Assembly: GCF_963675585.1 (NCBI RefSeq)
Contig: NZ_OY776413.1
Span: forward strand, 1-64,000
DNA: 64,000 nt
Origin: an uncultured Draconibacterium sp.
GTDB taxonomy: Bacteria > Bacteroidota > Bacteroidia > Bacteroidales > Prolixibacteraceae
Direction of reading: 5' to 3'
A program made the translations under genes and the position numbers. The notes below the pieces were generated by a model, which ran no database searches, was not told where the DNA came from, and saw only the letters and a list, made by a program, of their open reading frames with translations. Positions 27,907-36,346 of the stretch are shown in pieces (within the stretch, counting starts at the first letter, position 1; each line of letters opens with the position of its first letter).

Positions 27907-29301
27907 TTATTTCGCTGCTAGTTCTTCTTCGATTTTTTCGAGTGATTTACCTTTGGTTTCGGGCAGTTTTTTCAGAATAAAGAGGAATCCGGCCAGGCAA
28001 ATAAATGCATACAACCAGAAGGTACCTCCGGCCTGAAACATTTTATTTAGAACAGGAAATGTGTAGGTTAGCAAGAAGCTGGCAATCCAAAGTGCTGTTG
28101 TTGCTACAGCCATTGCCGCGCCTCGTATCCTGTTTGGAAATATCTCGGACAATACCACCCATGTTATCGGTGCCAGGGTCATTGCATAGGTTGCAATTCC
28201 AAGCAGAACAAGTATAAGCACCACAATTCCATCGAGTTTTAAAATGTAACTGCCACCCAGTAAAAAATAAATTACTGCCAGTCCGATGGAACCGAACAAC
28301 ATTAATTTCCGACGGCCTAAACTATCAACTACGCGCATGGCTACCAGGGTAAAAATCAGGTTAACAGTACCGGTTATAATAATATTGAACAGCATGTCGC
28401 CAACCGAATACCCGGCTGCAACAAATACTTCCTCGGCGTAATTAAAAATTACATTTATTCCACACCACTGCTGAAAGGCAGCCAGTACAATTCCGATAAG
28501 CAGAACCGGCCTTACTTTTGTATGAACAAGGTCGCCAAAGGCAATTTTCTTTGTACCTGTTTTTAAGGTCTGTTCTATATTTTTCTCTTCGGCAAGCGCA
28601 TACTCTTCCCCTCCTATACGGCTTAGAATTGCAGCTGCTTTTTTAGTTTCTCCGGTTTTTACCAGAAAACGCGGACTTTCAGGAATGAAAAAAGCCATTA
28701 CTGTAAAAGCAAATGCAGGAACAACTTCGGCCCAAAACATCCAACGCCAGCCCATTTGTCCGTTCCATGAATTTAGGATATCGGCATCAGTAGCATTCGC
28801 CGCAATATTATCAGCAATAAGATAATTAATTACTTGGGCTGCCAGAATACCAATTACAATTGTTAACTGGTTGACCGAAACCAAACGTCCGCGAATGTGT
28901 GCCGGCGATATTTCGGCAATGTACATGGGCGATACGGCAGAAGCCAATCCAATTCCCAGACCGCCAATTAAACGAAACAATATAAAAAGTGTAAAATTGT
29001 TAACCGCCCCGGTACCAATTGCCGAAACAGTAAACAGAACTGCCGCACTAATCAACAGCAACTTTCGTCCAAACCGGTCGGCCAAAAATCCGGATGTTAT
29101 GGCTCCCAGAAAACACCCGATCAAGGCACTACTCATAGCCCACCCTTGAAGGTGCGGAATGGTGGCAATGTCAAAAAATCTTTCGTAAAATGGTTTGGCT
29201 CCGCCAATTACCACCCAGTCGTATCCGAACAAAAGTCCACCCATTGCCGACACGGCAGTAATACCAAATATGAATTGATTATTGAATACTGTTTTATTCA
29301 T
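27907..29301 (-). CDS. Sugar porter family MFS transporter
   Basis: 464 residues, 12 predicted transmembrane helices. Motifs of the GLUT/XylE sugar porter family are clear: G-G-L-L-F-G-Y-D-W in helix 1 (family usual G-Y-D-T), D-R-F-G-R-K after helix 2, P-M-Y-I-A-E-I-S-P-A-H-I-R-G-R after helix 4, P-E-S-P-R-F-L after helix 6 and P-E-T-K-G-K-S at the end. Such porters bring monosaccharides across the inner membrane with protons. It is the first gene of the leftward MFS-GH2-DUF5107 unit (gap of 77 bases to GH2) and is divergent from an AraC regulator. A -7 box TATTTTTG (minus strand, 29326-29333) sits 25 bases upstream. Confidence 0.93.
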   Translation of the reverse strand: MNKTVFNNQFIFGITAVSAMGGLLFGYDWVVIGGAKPFYERFFDIATIPHLQGWAMSSALIGCFLGAITSGFLADRFGRKLLLISAAVLFTVSAIGTGAVNNFTLFILFRLIGGLGIGLASAVSPMYIAEISPAHIRGRLVSVNQLTIVIGILAAQVINYLIADNIAANATDADILNSWNGQMGWRWMFWAEVVPAFAFTVMAFFIPESPRFLVKTGETKKAAAILSRIGGEEYALAEEKNIEQTLKTGTKKIAFGDLVHTKVRPVLLIGIVLAAFQQWCGINVIFNYAEEVFVAAGYSVGDMLFNIIITGTVNLIFTLVAMRVVDSLGRRKLMLFGSIGLAVIYFLLGGSYILKLDGIVVLILVLLGIATYAMTLAPITWVVLSEIFPNRIRGAAMAVATTALWIASFLLTYTFPVLNKMFQAGGTFWLYAFICLAGFLFILKKLPETKGKSLEKIEEELAAK

Positions 29302-29325
29302 CGGTTTGATTCTTTTATTTCAGTT

Positions 29326-29333
29326 CAAAAATA
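29326..29333 (-). promoter_or_regulatory. -7 box of the MFS-GH2-DUF5107 unit
   Basis: Reads TATTTTTG on the minus strand, an exact TAnnTTTG match. The region just upstream holds the inverted repeat at 29360-29389. Confidence 0.5.
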
Positions 29334-29359
29334 GAGGAGTTCAACAACATTAACCATGA

Positions 29360-29389
29360 ATAATATTTCGATTATATGGACAATATTAT
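29360..29389. promoter_or_regulatory. Inverted repeat, possible regulator site
   Basis: ATAATATT (29360-29367) and AATATTAT (29382-29389) form an 8-bp inverted repeat with a 14-base spacer in the MFS/AraC intergenic region, just upstream of the MFS -7 box. The position suits an operator, but AraC proteins often use direct repeats, so this is a candidate only. Confidence 0.35.
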
Positions 29390-29518
29390 CCTTCAAATTT
29401 TAACTTTACTAATTTTAAACATTGATTTAATATGTACAACAAACTGAATTAATGACACTTAACATATCTTCCGAGATTAAAAACGGAAAAGAACATTAAC
29501 AATAGACACTTTTAAGCC

Positions 29519-30406
29519 ATGAAAAGAAAAGAAGGATTTCCGGGTCAACTAAGTTACATTATTCCTAAAGCAACACTCGAAAAACTCGTACAAAATCCCT
29601 TGTTTGAAGATTTATACATTACCGACATTGGCTATTACCCTCGCGCACTTTATCACTACAGGGAACGTTCGGAAGGAATTAATCAATCCATTTTAATTTA
29701 TAATATCGACGGATATGGTTATATAAAAATTGCAGGCACTGAATATGTTCTTCCTCCCGATCACTTTATAATCATCCCTCAAAATAGGCCGCATTCTTAC
29801 TTTTCAGATAAAAAAAATCCTTGGTCTATTTATTGGATTCATCTGGCTGGAATAAAATCAAAATTTATTTCGAATTCCTTTTCCCAGGCCACTCCTATCG
29901 AAAGAACGAATACCTCGCGAATTAATGAACGCCTGGAGATGTTTGGCGAGATTTTTAAATGCCTTGAAATGGGGTATGGTATTGAAATTTTGGAGTACGT
30001 AAATATGTGCCTGCCCCGCCTTTTGGCTTCTTTCACCCACATAAAACAGTTTCGAAGTATTAACGAGCCCATAACCAGCGATCCAGTTGCATTGGTTATC
30101 AACTACATGTTAGAAAATCTTAAGAAAAAATTGTCGCTTGGCCAACTGGCCCGTGAAGTGAATCTTTCCAGTTCTTATTTCTCAAGAATGTTTTTAAAAA
30201 GGACCGGATTCCCACCCATCGACTATTTTAATCAGCTAAAAATTCAACAATCCTGCCGGCTTCTGGACAATAAAGAACTTACTGTTGCCGATGTGGCCAG
30301 AGAGCTTGGATTTGACGACCAGTTCTATTTTTCAAGGCTATTTAAGAAAGTCATGAATCAATCACCCAGAGAATACAGAAAAGGACGAATTCTTACTTTA
30401 TACTAA
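29519..30406 (+). CDS. AraC family transcriptional regulator
   Basis: 295 residues. N-terminal cupin-like sugar-sensing domain (about 25-165; Y-V-L-P-P-D-H-F-I-I-I-P-Q-N-R-P-H-S-Y is the typical barrel strand with metal-like His). The C-terminal AraC DNA-binding domain (about 195-293) has two helix-turn-helix units (L-S-L-G-Q-L-A-R-E-V-N-L-S-S-S-Y-F-S-R and D-V-A-R-E-L-G-F-D-D-Q-F-Y-F-S-R) and the closing S-P-R-E-Y-R. It is divergent from the MFS operon, with 217 bases between them, so it most likely controls that unit and possibly the SusCD genes that follow in its own direction. Confidence 0.93.
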   Translation: MKRKEGFPGQLSYIIPKATLEKLVQNPLFEDLYITDIGYYPRALYHYRERSEGINQSILIYNIDGYGYIKIAGTEYVLPPDHFIIIPQNRPHSYFSDKKNPWSIYWIHLAGIKSKFISNSFSQATPIERTNTSRINERLEMFGEIFKCLEMGYGIEILEYVNMCLPRLLASFTHIKQFRSINEPITSDPVALVINYMLENLKKKLSLGQLAREVNLSSSYFSRMFLKRTGFPPIDYFNQLKIQQSCRLLDNKELTVADVARELGFDDQFYFSRLFKKVMNQSPREYRKGRILTLY

Positions 30407-31191
30407 CTATAAATACAATTCGGTCCGGCTATTCTCACCTTTACCGAGTGTTTTGCTTCCGCTTATTTAGACTATTTGCCTTTTGCTCCGGCTGGAGTTG
30501 AACACGCCTAACTGCAATGCTGCTAAGAACAAGTGTTGCCCCGGCAACAAAATATTCAGTTTGTTTGAGATTCGATCCTCATACGTTTTAACAGAATAGG
30601 ACCAGATCTTTCGATAAGCGCTAAGCTCACTTATACTATAAATTGCACAGCTTATTACGGGATGCCGCGCCCAGCTTGCCTTTTCAGCTACAAAGCAAAA
30701 CAAGCAGTCGTGCAACTCGCTGATTATGTACTTTCTGTTACCATATAATTCCAGAACACATTTCATATTTCAAAGACACTCTTTGTGGCTGTAACTTAGT
30801 GCGAGTACAACAAAAAACCACTCATTACATTCAACAAGGCACGATTTATAAATTAAAACTTTTTTTGCCATTTTAAATCACAAACAAAAGCAATAACGAG
30901 TCTAAACTTTCACTTTTTCGAATAAATCGGGAAAATATTTCATTTTTCAAAAAAAATATTTTATCCTCCTTATACAAACTTATGGTCATTACATAATTCC
31001 AAAGACTTATAAGTAACAGTACTTTCTAAAAATCATTTCACACCACTGTTCGCGAGTATTTTATGACAAAAAGAGCAATGTGTCTAAATAACACAATAAT
31101 TTTTTTTCTTAATTAAAATCTTTTACTTAAAATTATCATTGAAAATTTAACATTTTTTAAACAAACTAATATTTAACTAAAACTTTAATTT
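30407..31191. other. 785-base gap ahead of susC
   Basis: No gene is clearly supported. 30430-30780 is richer in G+C than its surroundings and has short hairpins (CTCC-GGCT-GGAG at 30486-30497; GTTGCC-CC-GGCAAC at 30535-30548). 30850-31190 is very AT-rich and probably holds the SusC promoter and leader; the nearest -7-like sequence is TATCATTG around 31134, one base off consensus. Confidence 0.45.
30467..30766 (-). CDS. Doubtful 99-residue open frame
   Basis: An ATG-initiated frame of 99 codons antisense to the direction of both flanking genes. The translation is rich in Cys, Ser and Arg, shows no signal peptide or motif I know, and has no promoter box or partner. Because the region is compositionally odd, it could be a decayed gene or a structured RNA rather than a true gene. 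Listed so that it is not overlooked. Confidence 0.15.
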   Translation of the reverse strand: MKCVLELYGNRKYIISELHDCLFCFVAEKASWARHPVISCAIYSISELSAYRKIWSYSVKTYEDRISNKLNILLPGQHLFLAALQLGVFNSSRSKRQIV

Positions 31192-34100
31192 ATGCTATTT
31201 ACCAAATCTTTAAGAAGTGGTATGCTAATACTTATTAGCATATTCTTCTCAGTTGGTGTTGCATTTGCGCAGCAAATCACCATTAAAGGACAGGTTACAG
31301 CAGCTGGAGACGAAGCTCTTCCCGGGGTAACCGTGGTTGTTGATGGCACTGTTACAGGTACCATTACGGATATTGATGGTAATTACACCCTCGATGTTCC
31401 CGATCAATCAGCTGTTCTTATCTTCTCTTTCGTTGGTTTCAAAACCCAAAAAGTTCCGGTTGGTTCTCAAACCACCCTTAACATTCGTTTGGAAGCAGAC
31501 GTCATGGGGATCGACGAAGTAGTTGTTACCGGTTATTCTACTCAACGTAAAAGAGACCTTACCGGTGCAGTAGCTATTGTTGAAGCAGAAGAACTTACAG
31601 CACAACCAACCGGAAACGTAGCTAACCAGTTGCAGGGACGTACTGCAGGTGTTACGGTAACCGGTTCTGGTGAGCCAGGGGAAACGTCATCGGTAAGGAT
31701 CAGAGGATTTAGTTCGTTTGAGAACAACGATCCATTGTACATCGTTGATGGTGTTCCCACTCAGGACATTTCCAGTTTAAACCCTAATGATGTTCAGTCA
31801 ATGTCTGTACTTAAAGATGCGGGTGCTGCTTCCATTTACGGTTCACGTGCATCAAATGGTGTAATTATAGTAACTACAAAAAAAGGTTCGGGTGGTGTTA
31901 AAGTATCTTACAGCATGTACGCCGGTACTCAGTTAGCTGGCAAAGGTCCTGTTGACGACCTTTTAACAACTCAGGAATATGCCGACCTGCAGTGGCTAGT
32001 ATATGCAAACGATGGCACGTCTGAGACTCATCCTATTTATGGTGCTTCTTCAAACGCATCCCCAACATTACCAGATTGGGCCGCGAATACCAACTGGTAT
32101 GACGAATTAACCAATAATGCTCCTATCCAAAACCACGATATATCCCTGTCTGGTGGAAACGAAAAAGCCAAATTCTTTGCAGGTTTAGGATATTTTGATC
32201 AGGAAGGTATTTTCAACCACAACTGGGCAAAAAGATACAGCGCCCGTTTTAACTCAGAATTCAAGGTTTTAGATGGCAAATTAACTGTTGGCGAAAATGC
32301 ATCAATCGCTCACCGTTCAGGTGTAGGTGTTACCAACCTTGGTGAAGGTAGCCCGCTTCAAATGGGTGTGTACAGATCGCAATCAATTATTCCGGTTATT
32401 ATCCCGGAAGGACAAACCATAGAGGGTGGTGCTACTGCTCATACATTTGTTCCGGGAGACTGGGGAGGTACCGGTATAGCTCCACGTTTGGGTAACGCAG
32501 GTAACGTTTATGCAAACCTATACAGAGATAAGGATGATGTTAGCCAAAACCTGAACTTTACAGGAAGTATGTTTGCTAACCTGGAAATTATCCCTGGGCT
32601 GAATTTAAAAACAACTTTTGGTGGTCAGTATTACACCGGATACTACACAAACTATACTTTTGCTACTTACGAAAACTCAGAAAATACTGCCACGCCTGCT
32701 TTTACTGAAGGAGCTAGCTTTGGGGGAAACTGGACTTGGTCGACTCAATTAAATTACAGTAAGACTTTTGGCGACCACAGCCTTAGTGCACTGGTTGGTT
32801 ACGAAAGAAACAAACTGGGCATGGGTCGTAATGTTTTCGGTACTCGTGCTGATTACTTCTCGGATGATGTTGATTACCGCACACTTTCTAATGGTGCAAC
32901 TATCCAAAATGCTGCGTCAAGTGCCAACACCCCTGTTTCTCTGGCATCTGAATTTGCAAAATTGGATTACACATTTAAAGAAAAATACATTCTTAGTGCA
33001 ACTATCCGTCGTGATGGTTCATCGGTATTTAGCGAAGACACCCGTTACGGAGTTTTCCCTGCATTTGCAGGAGGTTGGCAATTGGGTGATGAAGATTTTA
33101 TGCAAGACATTGAATTTATCTCAAATTTAAAAATCAGAGGTTCGTGGGGAACCATGGGTAACCAACTGGCAGTATCTCCAATGAATGCGTTCTATTTGTA
33201 CAGTGGTACAAAAGGATATTCTGATTATGATATTGGCGGTACCATGAATTCTGCTATTCAAGGATTCAGATTGGCACGAATTGGTAATCCTGATGCAAAA
33301 TGGGAAACAAACGTGACAACCGATATAGGTTTTGAAACTTTATTGTTTGATGGTAAAATTGGACTGGTATTCGACTGGTATTCAAAACAAACCAAAGATC
33401 TGCTTTTCAATCCTGAATTGCCTGCAACCAGTGGTAATGCATCTGCTCCGTACGTAAACATTGCTTCCATGTCGAACAAAGGAATGGACATTGAATTGCG
33501 TTACAAAGACAACATTGGTGATCTTGACTTTGAAATAGCCGGTACAGTTACTACTGTAAATAACGAAATTACAGCTCTTGCCGAAGGCGTAGATTATTTC
33601 GACACTGATGTAAACAACCGTCAATCCGGAGCATTTAACCGAAATATGGTTGGTCATCCAATGTCGGCATTTTATGGATATCAGGTTATTGGTCTTTTCC
33701 AGAATGCTGCTGACGTATCATCTTCTCCGACACAAGATGGAGCAGAACCCGGTTTCTTTAAATTCCAGGATACCAACGGTGATGGCTCCATTACAGATGA
33801 CGACAGAACCTGGATTGGAAATCCAAATCCAGACTTTACTTATGGTCTAAATATTGCGTTAAATTGGAAGAACTTCGATCTTACTGCCTTTATTTATGGA
33901 TCGTATGGAAATGATATCTACAACTTTAACAGATTCTTCCTTGATTTCTGGCCATCGTTCCAGGGACAAAAAAGTAAGGATCTATTGTACAATAGCTGGA
34001 CAGAAAGCAATACTGGTGCAACAACACCAAAAGCATCCAATACCTCTAACTTCTCTACCAATACGCAAACATCAAGCTACTACGTAGAAGATGGTTCGTA

Positions 34101-34341
34101 TGCAAGATTGAAAAACCTTACTTTAGGTTACACCTTACCTGAGAGTCTTCTGTCAAAAGTTGGTATTGGTTCAGTTAGAGCATATGTACAGGGTGTTAAC
34201 TTATTCACAATTACAAATTACAGCAACCTCGATCCTGAAATTGGTGTGGATGCAGATTATGGTGATAGTGCATATGGTGTTGACACAGGTAACTATCCAA
34301 CTGTGAAACAAATTATTTTCGGACTTAATGTTTCGTTTTAA
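31192..34341 (+). CDS. SusC/RagA family TonB-linked outer membrane protein
   Basis: 1049 residues. Signal peptide about 1-26 (V-A-F-A before Q-Q). The carboxypeptidase-like domain (about 28-105) is followed by the SusC signature region and plug (about 110-225; V-T-G-Y-S-T-Q-R-K-R-D-L-T-G-A and P-L-Y-I-V-D-G-V-P) and a large 22-strand barrel ending G-L-N-V-S-F. There is no N-terminal STN domain, so it does not signal to an anti-sigma factor. SusC proteins form the TonB-driven pore that imports oligosaccharides with a SusD lid. The SusD gene starts 18 bases downstream. No SusE/F gene is present; an FG-GAP lipoprotein downstream may fill the surface glycan-binding role. Confidence 0.97.
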   Translation: MLFTKSLRSGMLILISIFFSVGVAFAQQITIKGQVTAAGDEALPGVTVVVDGTVTGTITDIDGNYTLDVPDQSAVLIFSFVGFKTQKVPVGSQTTLNIRLEADVMGIDEVVVTGYSTQRKRDLTGAVAIVEAEELTAQPTGNVANQLQGRTAGVTVTGSGEPGETSSVRIRGFSSFENNDPLYIVDGVPTQDISSLNPNDVQSMSVLKDAGAASIYGSRASNGVIIVTTKKGSGGVKVSYSMYAGTQLAGKGPVDDLLTTQEYADLQWLVYANDGTSETHPIYGASSNASPTLPDWAANTNWYDELTNNAPIQNHDISLSGGNEKAKFFAGLGYFDQEGIFNHNWAKRYSARFNSEFKVLDGKLTVGENASIAHRSGVGVTNLGEGSPLQMGVYRSQSIIPVIIPEGQTIEGGATAHTFVPGDWGGTGIAPRLGNAGNVYANLYRDKDDVSQNLNFTGSMFANLEIIPGLNLKTTFGGQYYTGYYTNYTFATYENSENTATPAFTEGASFGGNWTWSTQLNYSKTFGDHSLSALVGYERNKLGMGRNVFGTRADYFSDDVDYRTLSNGATIQNAASSANTPVSLASEFAKLDYTFKEKYILSATIRRDGSSVFSEDTRYGVFPAFAGGWQLGDEDFMQDIEFISNLKIRGSWGTMGNQLAVSPMNAFYLYSGTKGYSDYDIGGTMNSAIQGFRLARIGNPDAKWETNVTTDIGFETLLFDGKIGLVFDWYSKQTKDLLFNPELPATSGNASAPYVNIASMSNKGMDIELRYKDNIGDLDFEIAGTVTTVNNEITALAEGVDYFDTDVNNRQSGAFNRNMVGHPMSAFYGYQVIGLFQNAADVSSSPTQDGAEPGFFKFQDTNGDGSITDDDRTWIGNPNPDFTYGLNIALNWKNFDLTAFIYGSYGNDIYNFNRFFLDFWPSFQGQKSKDLLYNSWTESNTGATTPKASNTSNFSTNTQTSSYYVEDGSYARLKNLTLGYTLPESLLSKVGIGSVRAYVQGVNLFTITNYSNLDPEIGVDADYGDSAYGVDTGNYPTVKQIIFGLNVSF

Positions 34342-34359
34342 TCTCAAAACTACTTTATT

Positions 34360-36093
34360 ATGAAAAAGATTAAAATTTCAATATCAATAATATTTGCCAT
34401 TCTGCTTGTATTGAATGGCTGCCAAAGCGAATCAGACTTCTTTGATATAAAACCCAAAGGAAGTCTGGGTGAAGACGTTTTAGCAAACGAAAAAGGTATA
34501 AATACGCTTCTGATTGGAGCATACTCCATGGTTGATGGAGTATCCGGATATGATTTCGACCTGAACGTTAGCTCCATCAACTGGGTTTGGGGAGATGTTC
34601 GCGCGGTGATTGCAAACAAAGGAACAGATGCCGGTGATGCCAGTGGTTTAAATCCAATTGTACGTTTTGAAGAACCTGCAAGCAACAGCTACGTTAACGA
34701 CAAATGGAAAGTTTATTACGATGGAATATCCAGGGTGAATGCAGTAGTTACTGTAATCAACAAAGCCTTGGAAGCCGGAACAATTACCCAGGAACAAGGT
34801 GACCTCTTCCTCAACCAGTGCAGACCATTACGTGGTTTCTTCCACATGGAATTAGTAAATAATTTCGACATGGTTCCATACATTGATGAAAATACCGACC
34901 ACGAAGCGCTTACTAACACAGAGGATATTTCGGACAAGATAATTGCTGATTTTCAGGCAGGTACAAACTTACCACAAAACATGACTGACATTGGCCGCTG
35001 GAACAAAACAGTTTGCCAGGTATTTTATGCAAAAGCATTAATGCAGTTCAAAGGCGATTACGCTGCTGCAAAAACAGTGCTTGCCGATGTGGTTGCCAAT
35101 GGAGTAAAACCCAATGGGGCAGCAATAGGTTTGGCTCTTACTTATGGTGAAATTTTTGACATTGTTGAACGCAATGGTATTGAATCAGTTTACACCGTGC
35201 AAGCTTCTGTAAACGATGGTTCAGGTGGTTTGAACGGCGCGCATGGAGCCTTGTTGAACTTCCCTTACAAAGGGGGTGCTTCCCCGGGTGGTTGCTGCGG
35301 ATTCTTCCAACCTTCTCAGGAATATGTAAATTCATTCCGTACAGATGAAAACGGATTGCCGCTTCCTAATTTTACTTACAACGACGATCCAATTAAAAAC
35401 GACCAGGGAATTGATGCTGCTGATGCATTTACTCCTGACGCCGGTAATATCGATCCAAGACTCGACTGGTCAGTTGGTCGTAGAGGAATTCCTTACTGGG
35501 ACTGGGGCCCACACACAGGTGCCGACTGGATTCGTGACCAATCGTATGCAGGACCTTATAGTCCGAAAAAACAGGTATACAAAAAATCGCAGGAAGGTGT
35601 ATATACCGAAGTGGGTGGATGGACTTCCGGTTGGACCGCAAACGGTTATCGTATGATCCGTTACTCTGAAGTACTTCTACTTCTTGCCGAGTGTCAGATT
35701 GAGACAGGTGAATTGGATCAAGCATTAAACAACATTAATAAAATACGGGAAAGAGCAGCTAATCCGGATGGATTTGTTAAAAATGAAGATGGAACTCCTG
35801 CTGCAAACTATGTTATTGGATTGTACACATCATTTGCAAACAAAGATGCTGCAACTTATGCATTACGCATGGAACGTAAACTCGAATTAGGAATGGAAGG
35901 AAAACGTTTCTTCGACCTTAAACGTTGGGGTATCGCGATTACAGAAACTTCGCGTGCTTTAACTTACGAAAAAACGATGCCTTGGGGTGGACCTCATTAT
36001 GGTAGCGCAACCGTGGGGCCGGAAGACATTGCTCTGCCTATTCCACAACGTCAAATCGACCTTAGTAATGGTATGTTGGTACAAAATAGATAA
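34360..36093 (+). CDS. SusD/RagB family nutrient-binding lipoprotein
   Basis: 577 residues. Lipobox L-N-G-C with Cys21, then a Ser/Glu/Asp stretch typical of surface export. The all-helical SusD fold shows its TPR-like helices and the conserved C-terminal pattern R-x-E-R-x-x-E-L-x-x-E-G-x-R-F-F-D-L-K-R-W (about 510-530). SusD caps the SusC barrel and captures oligosaccharide at the cell surface. It is translated from the SusC message (18-base gap) and is followed by an intrinsic terminator, so the SusCD pair forms its own unit; the GH92 gene has its own -7 box. Confidence 0.96.
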   Translation: MKKIKISISIIFAILLVLNGCQSESDFFDIKPKGSLGEDVLANEKGINTLLIGAYSMVDGVSGYDFDLNVSSINWVWGDVRAVIANKGTDAGDASGLNPIVRFEEPASNSYVNDKWKVYYDGISRVNAVVTVINKALEAGTITQEQGDLFLNQCRPLRGFFHMELVNNFDMVPYIDENTDHEALTNTEDISDKIIADFQAGTNLPQNMTDIGRWNKTVCQVFYAKALMQFKGDYAAAKTVLADVVANGVKPNGAAIGLALTYGEIFDIVERNGIESVYTVQASVNDGSGGLNGAHGALLNFPYKGGASPGGCCGFFQPSQEYVNSFRTDENGLPLPNFTYNDDPIKNDQGIDAADAFTPDAGNIDPRLDWSVGRRGIPYWDWGPHTGADWIRDQSYAGPYSPKKQVYKKSQEGVYTEVGGWTSGWTANGYRMIRYSEVLLLLAECQIETGELDQALNNINKIRERAANPDGFVKNEDGTPAANYVIGLYTSFANKDAATYALRMERKLELGMEGKRFFDLKRWGIAITETSRALTYEKTMPWGGPHYGSATVGPEDIALPIPQRQIDLSNGMLVQNR

Positions 36094-36113
36094 ATAGATT
36101 TGAAAATGATTTG

Positions 36114-36145
36114 AAAAAGGACTTTCAGAGGAGAGTCCTTTTTTT
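36114..36145 (+). terminator. Terminator of the SusCD unit
   Basis: A 10-bp stem AAAAAGGACT/AGTCCTTTTT with a 10-base loop is followed by further T residues, 20 bases after the SusD stop. Confidence 0.85.
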
Positions 36146-36313
36146 ATTCAACTTCTGTCTATTCCTTTTTTTAACAAAACATATTTTAGAAAATTGTTCG
36201 TATAAATTTCAATTTGATTTATTCACCGTTTTTCAATCCGTAAAGTGCATGTTTTCATTCATTTTAAACCCGACTCAACATCCGGGTTAATGTGTGTGTC
36301 CATGTAAAAATGT

Positions 36314-36332
36314 TATTTTTGATAACGTATCA
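36314..36332 (+). promoter_or_regulatory. -7 box and overlapping palindrome ahead of the GH92 gene
   Basis: TATTTTTG (36314-36321) matches TAnnTTTG. It overlaps TGATA-ACG-TATCA (36320-36332), a 5-bp-arm palindrome at the expected transcription start, which could be a regulator site. The ATG follows at 36347. Confidence 0.45.
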
Positions 36333-36346
36333 ACACCAGATAAACA

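Noticed and set aside
30467-30766. Possible decayed transposase or toxin gene in the pre-susC gap
   Set aside because: No catalytic motif, terminal inverted repeats or target duplication could be seen; retained only as a doubtful frame.
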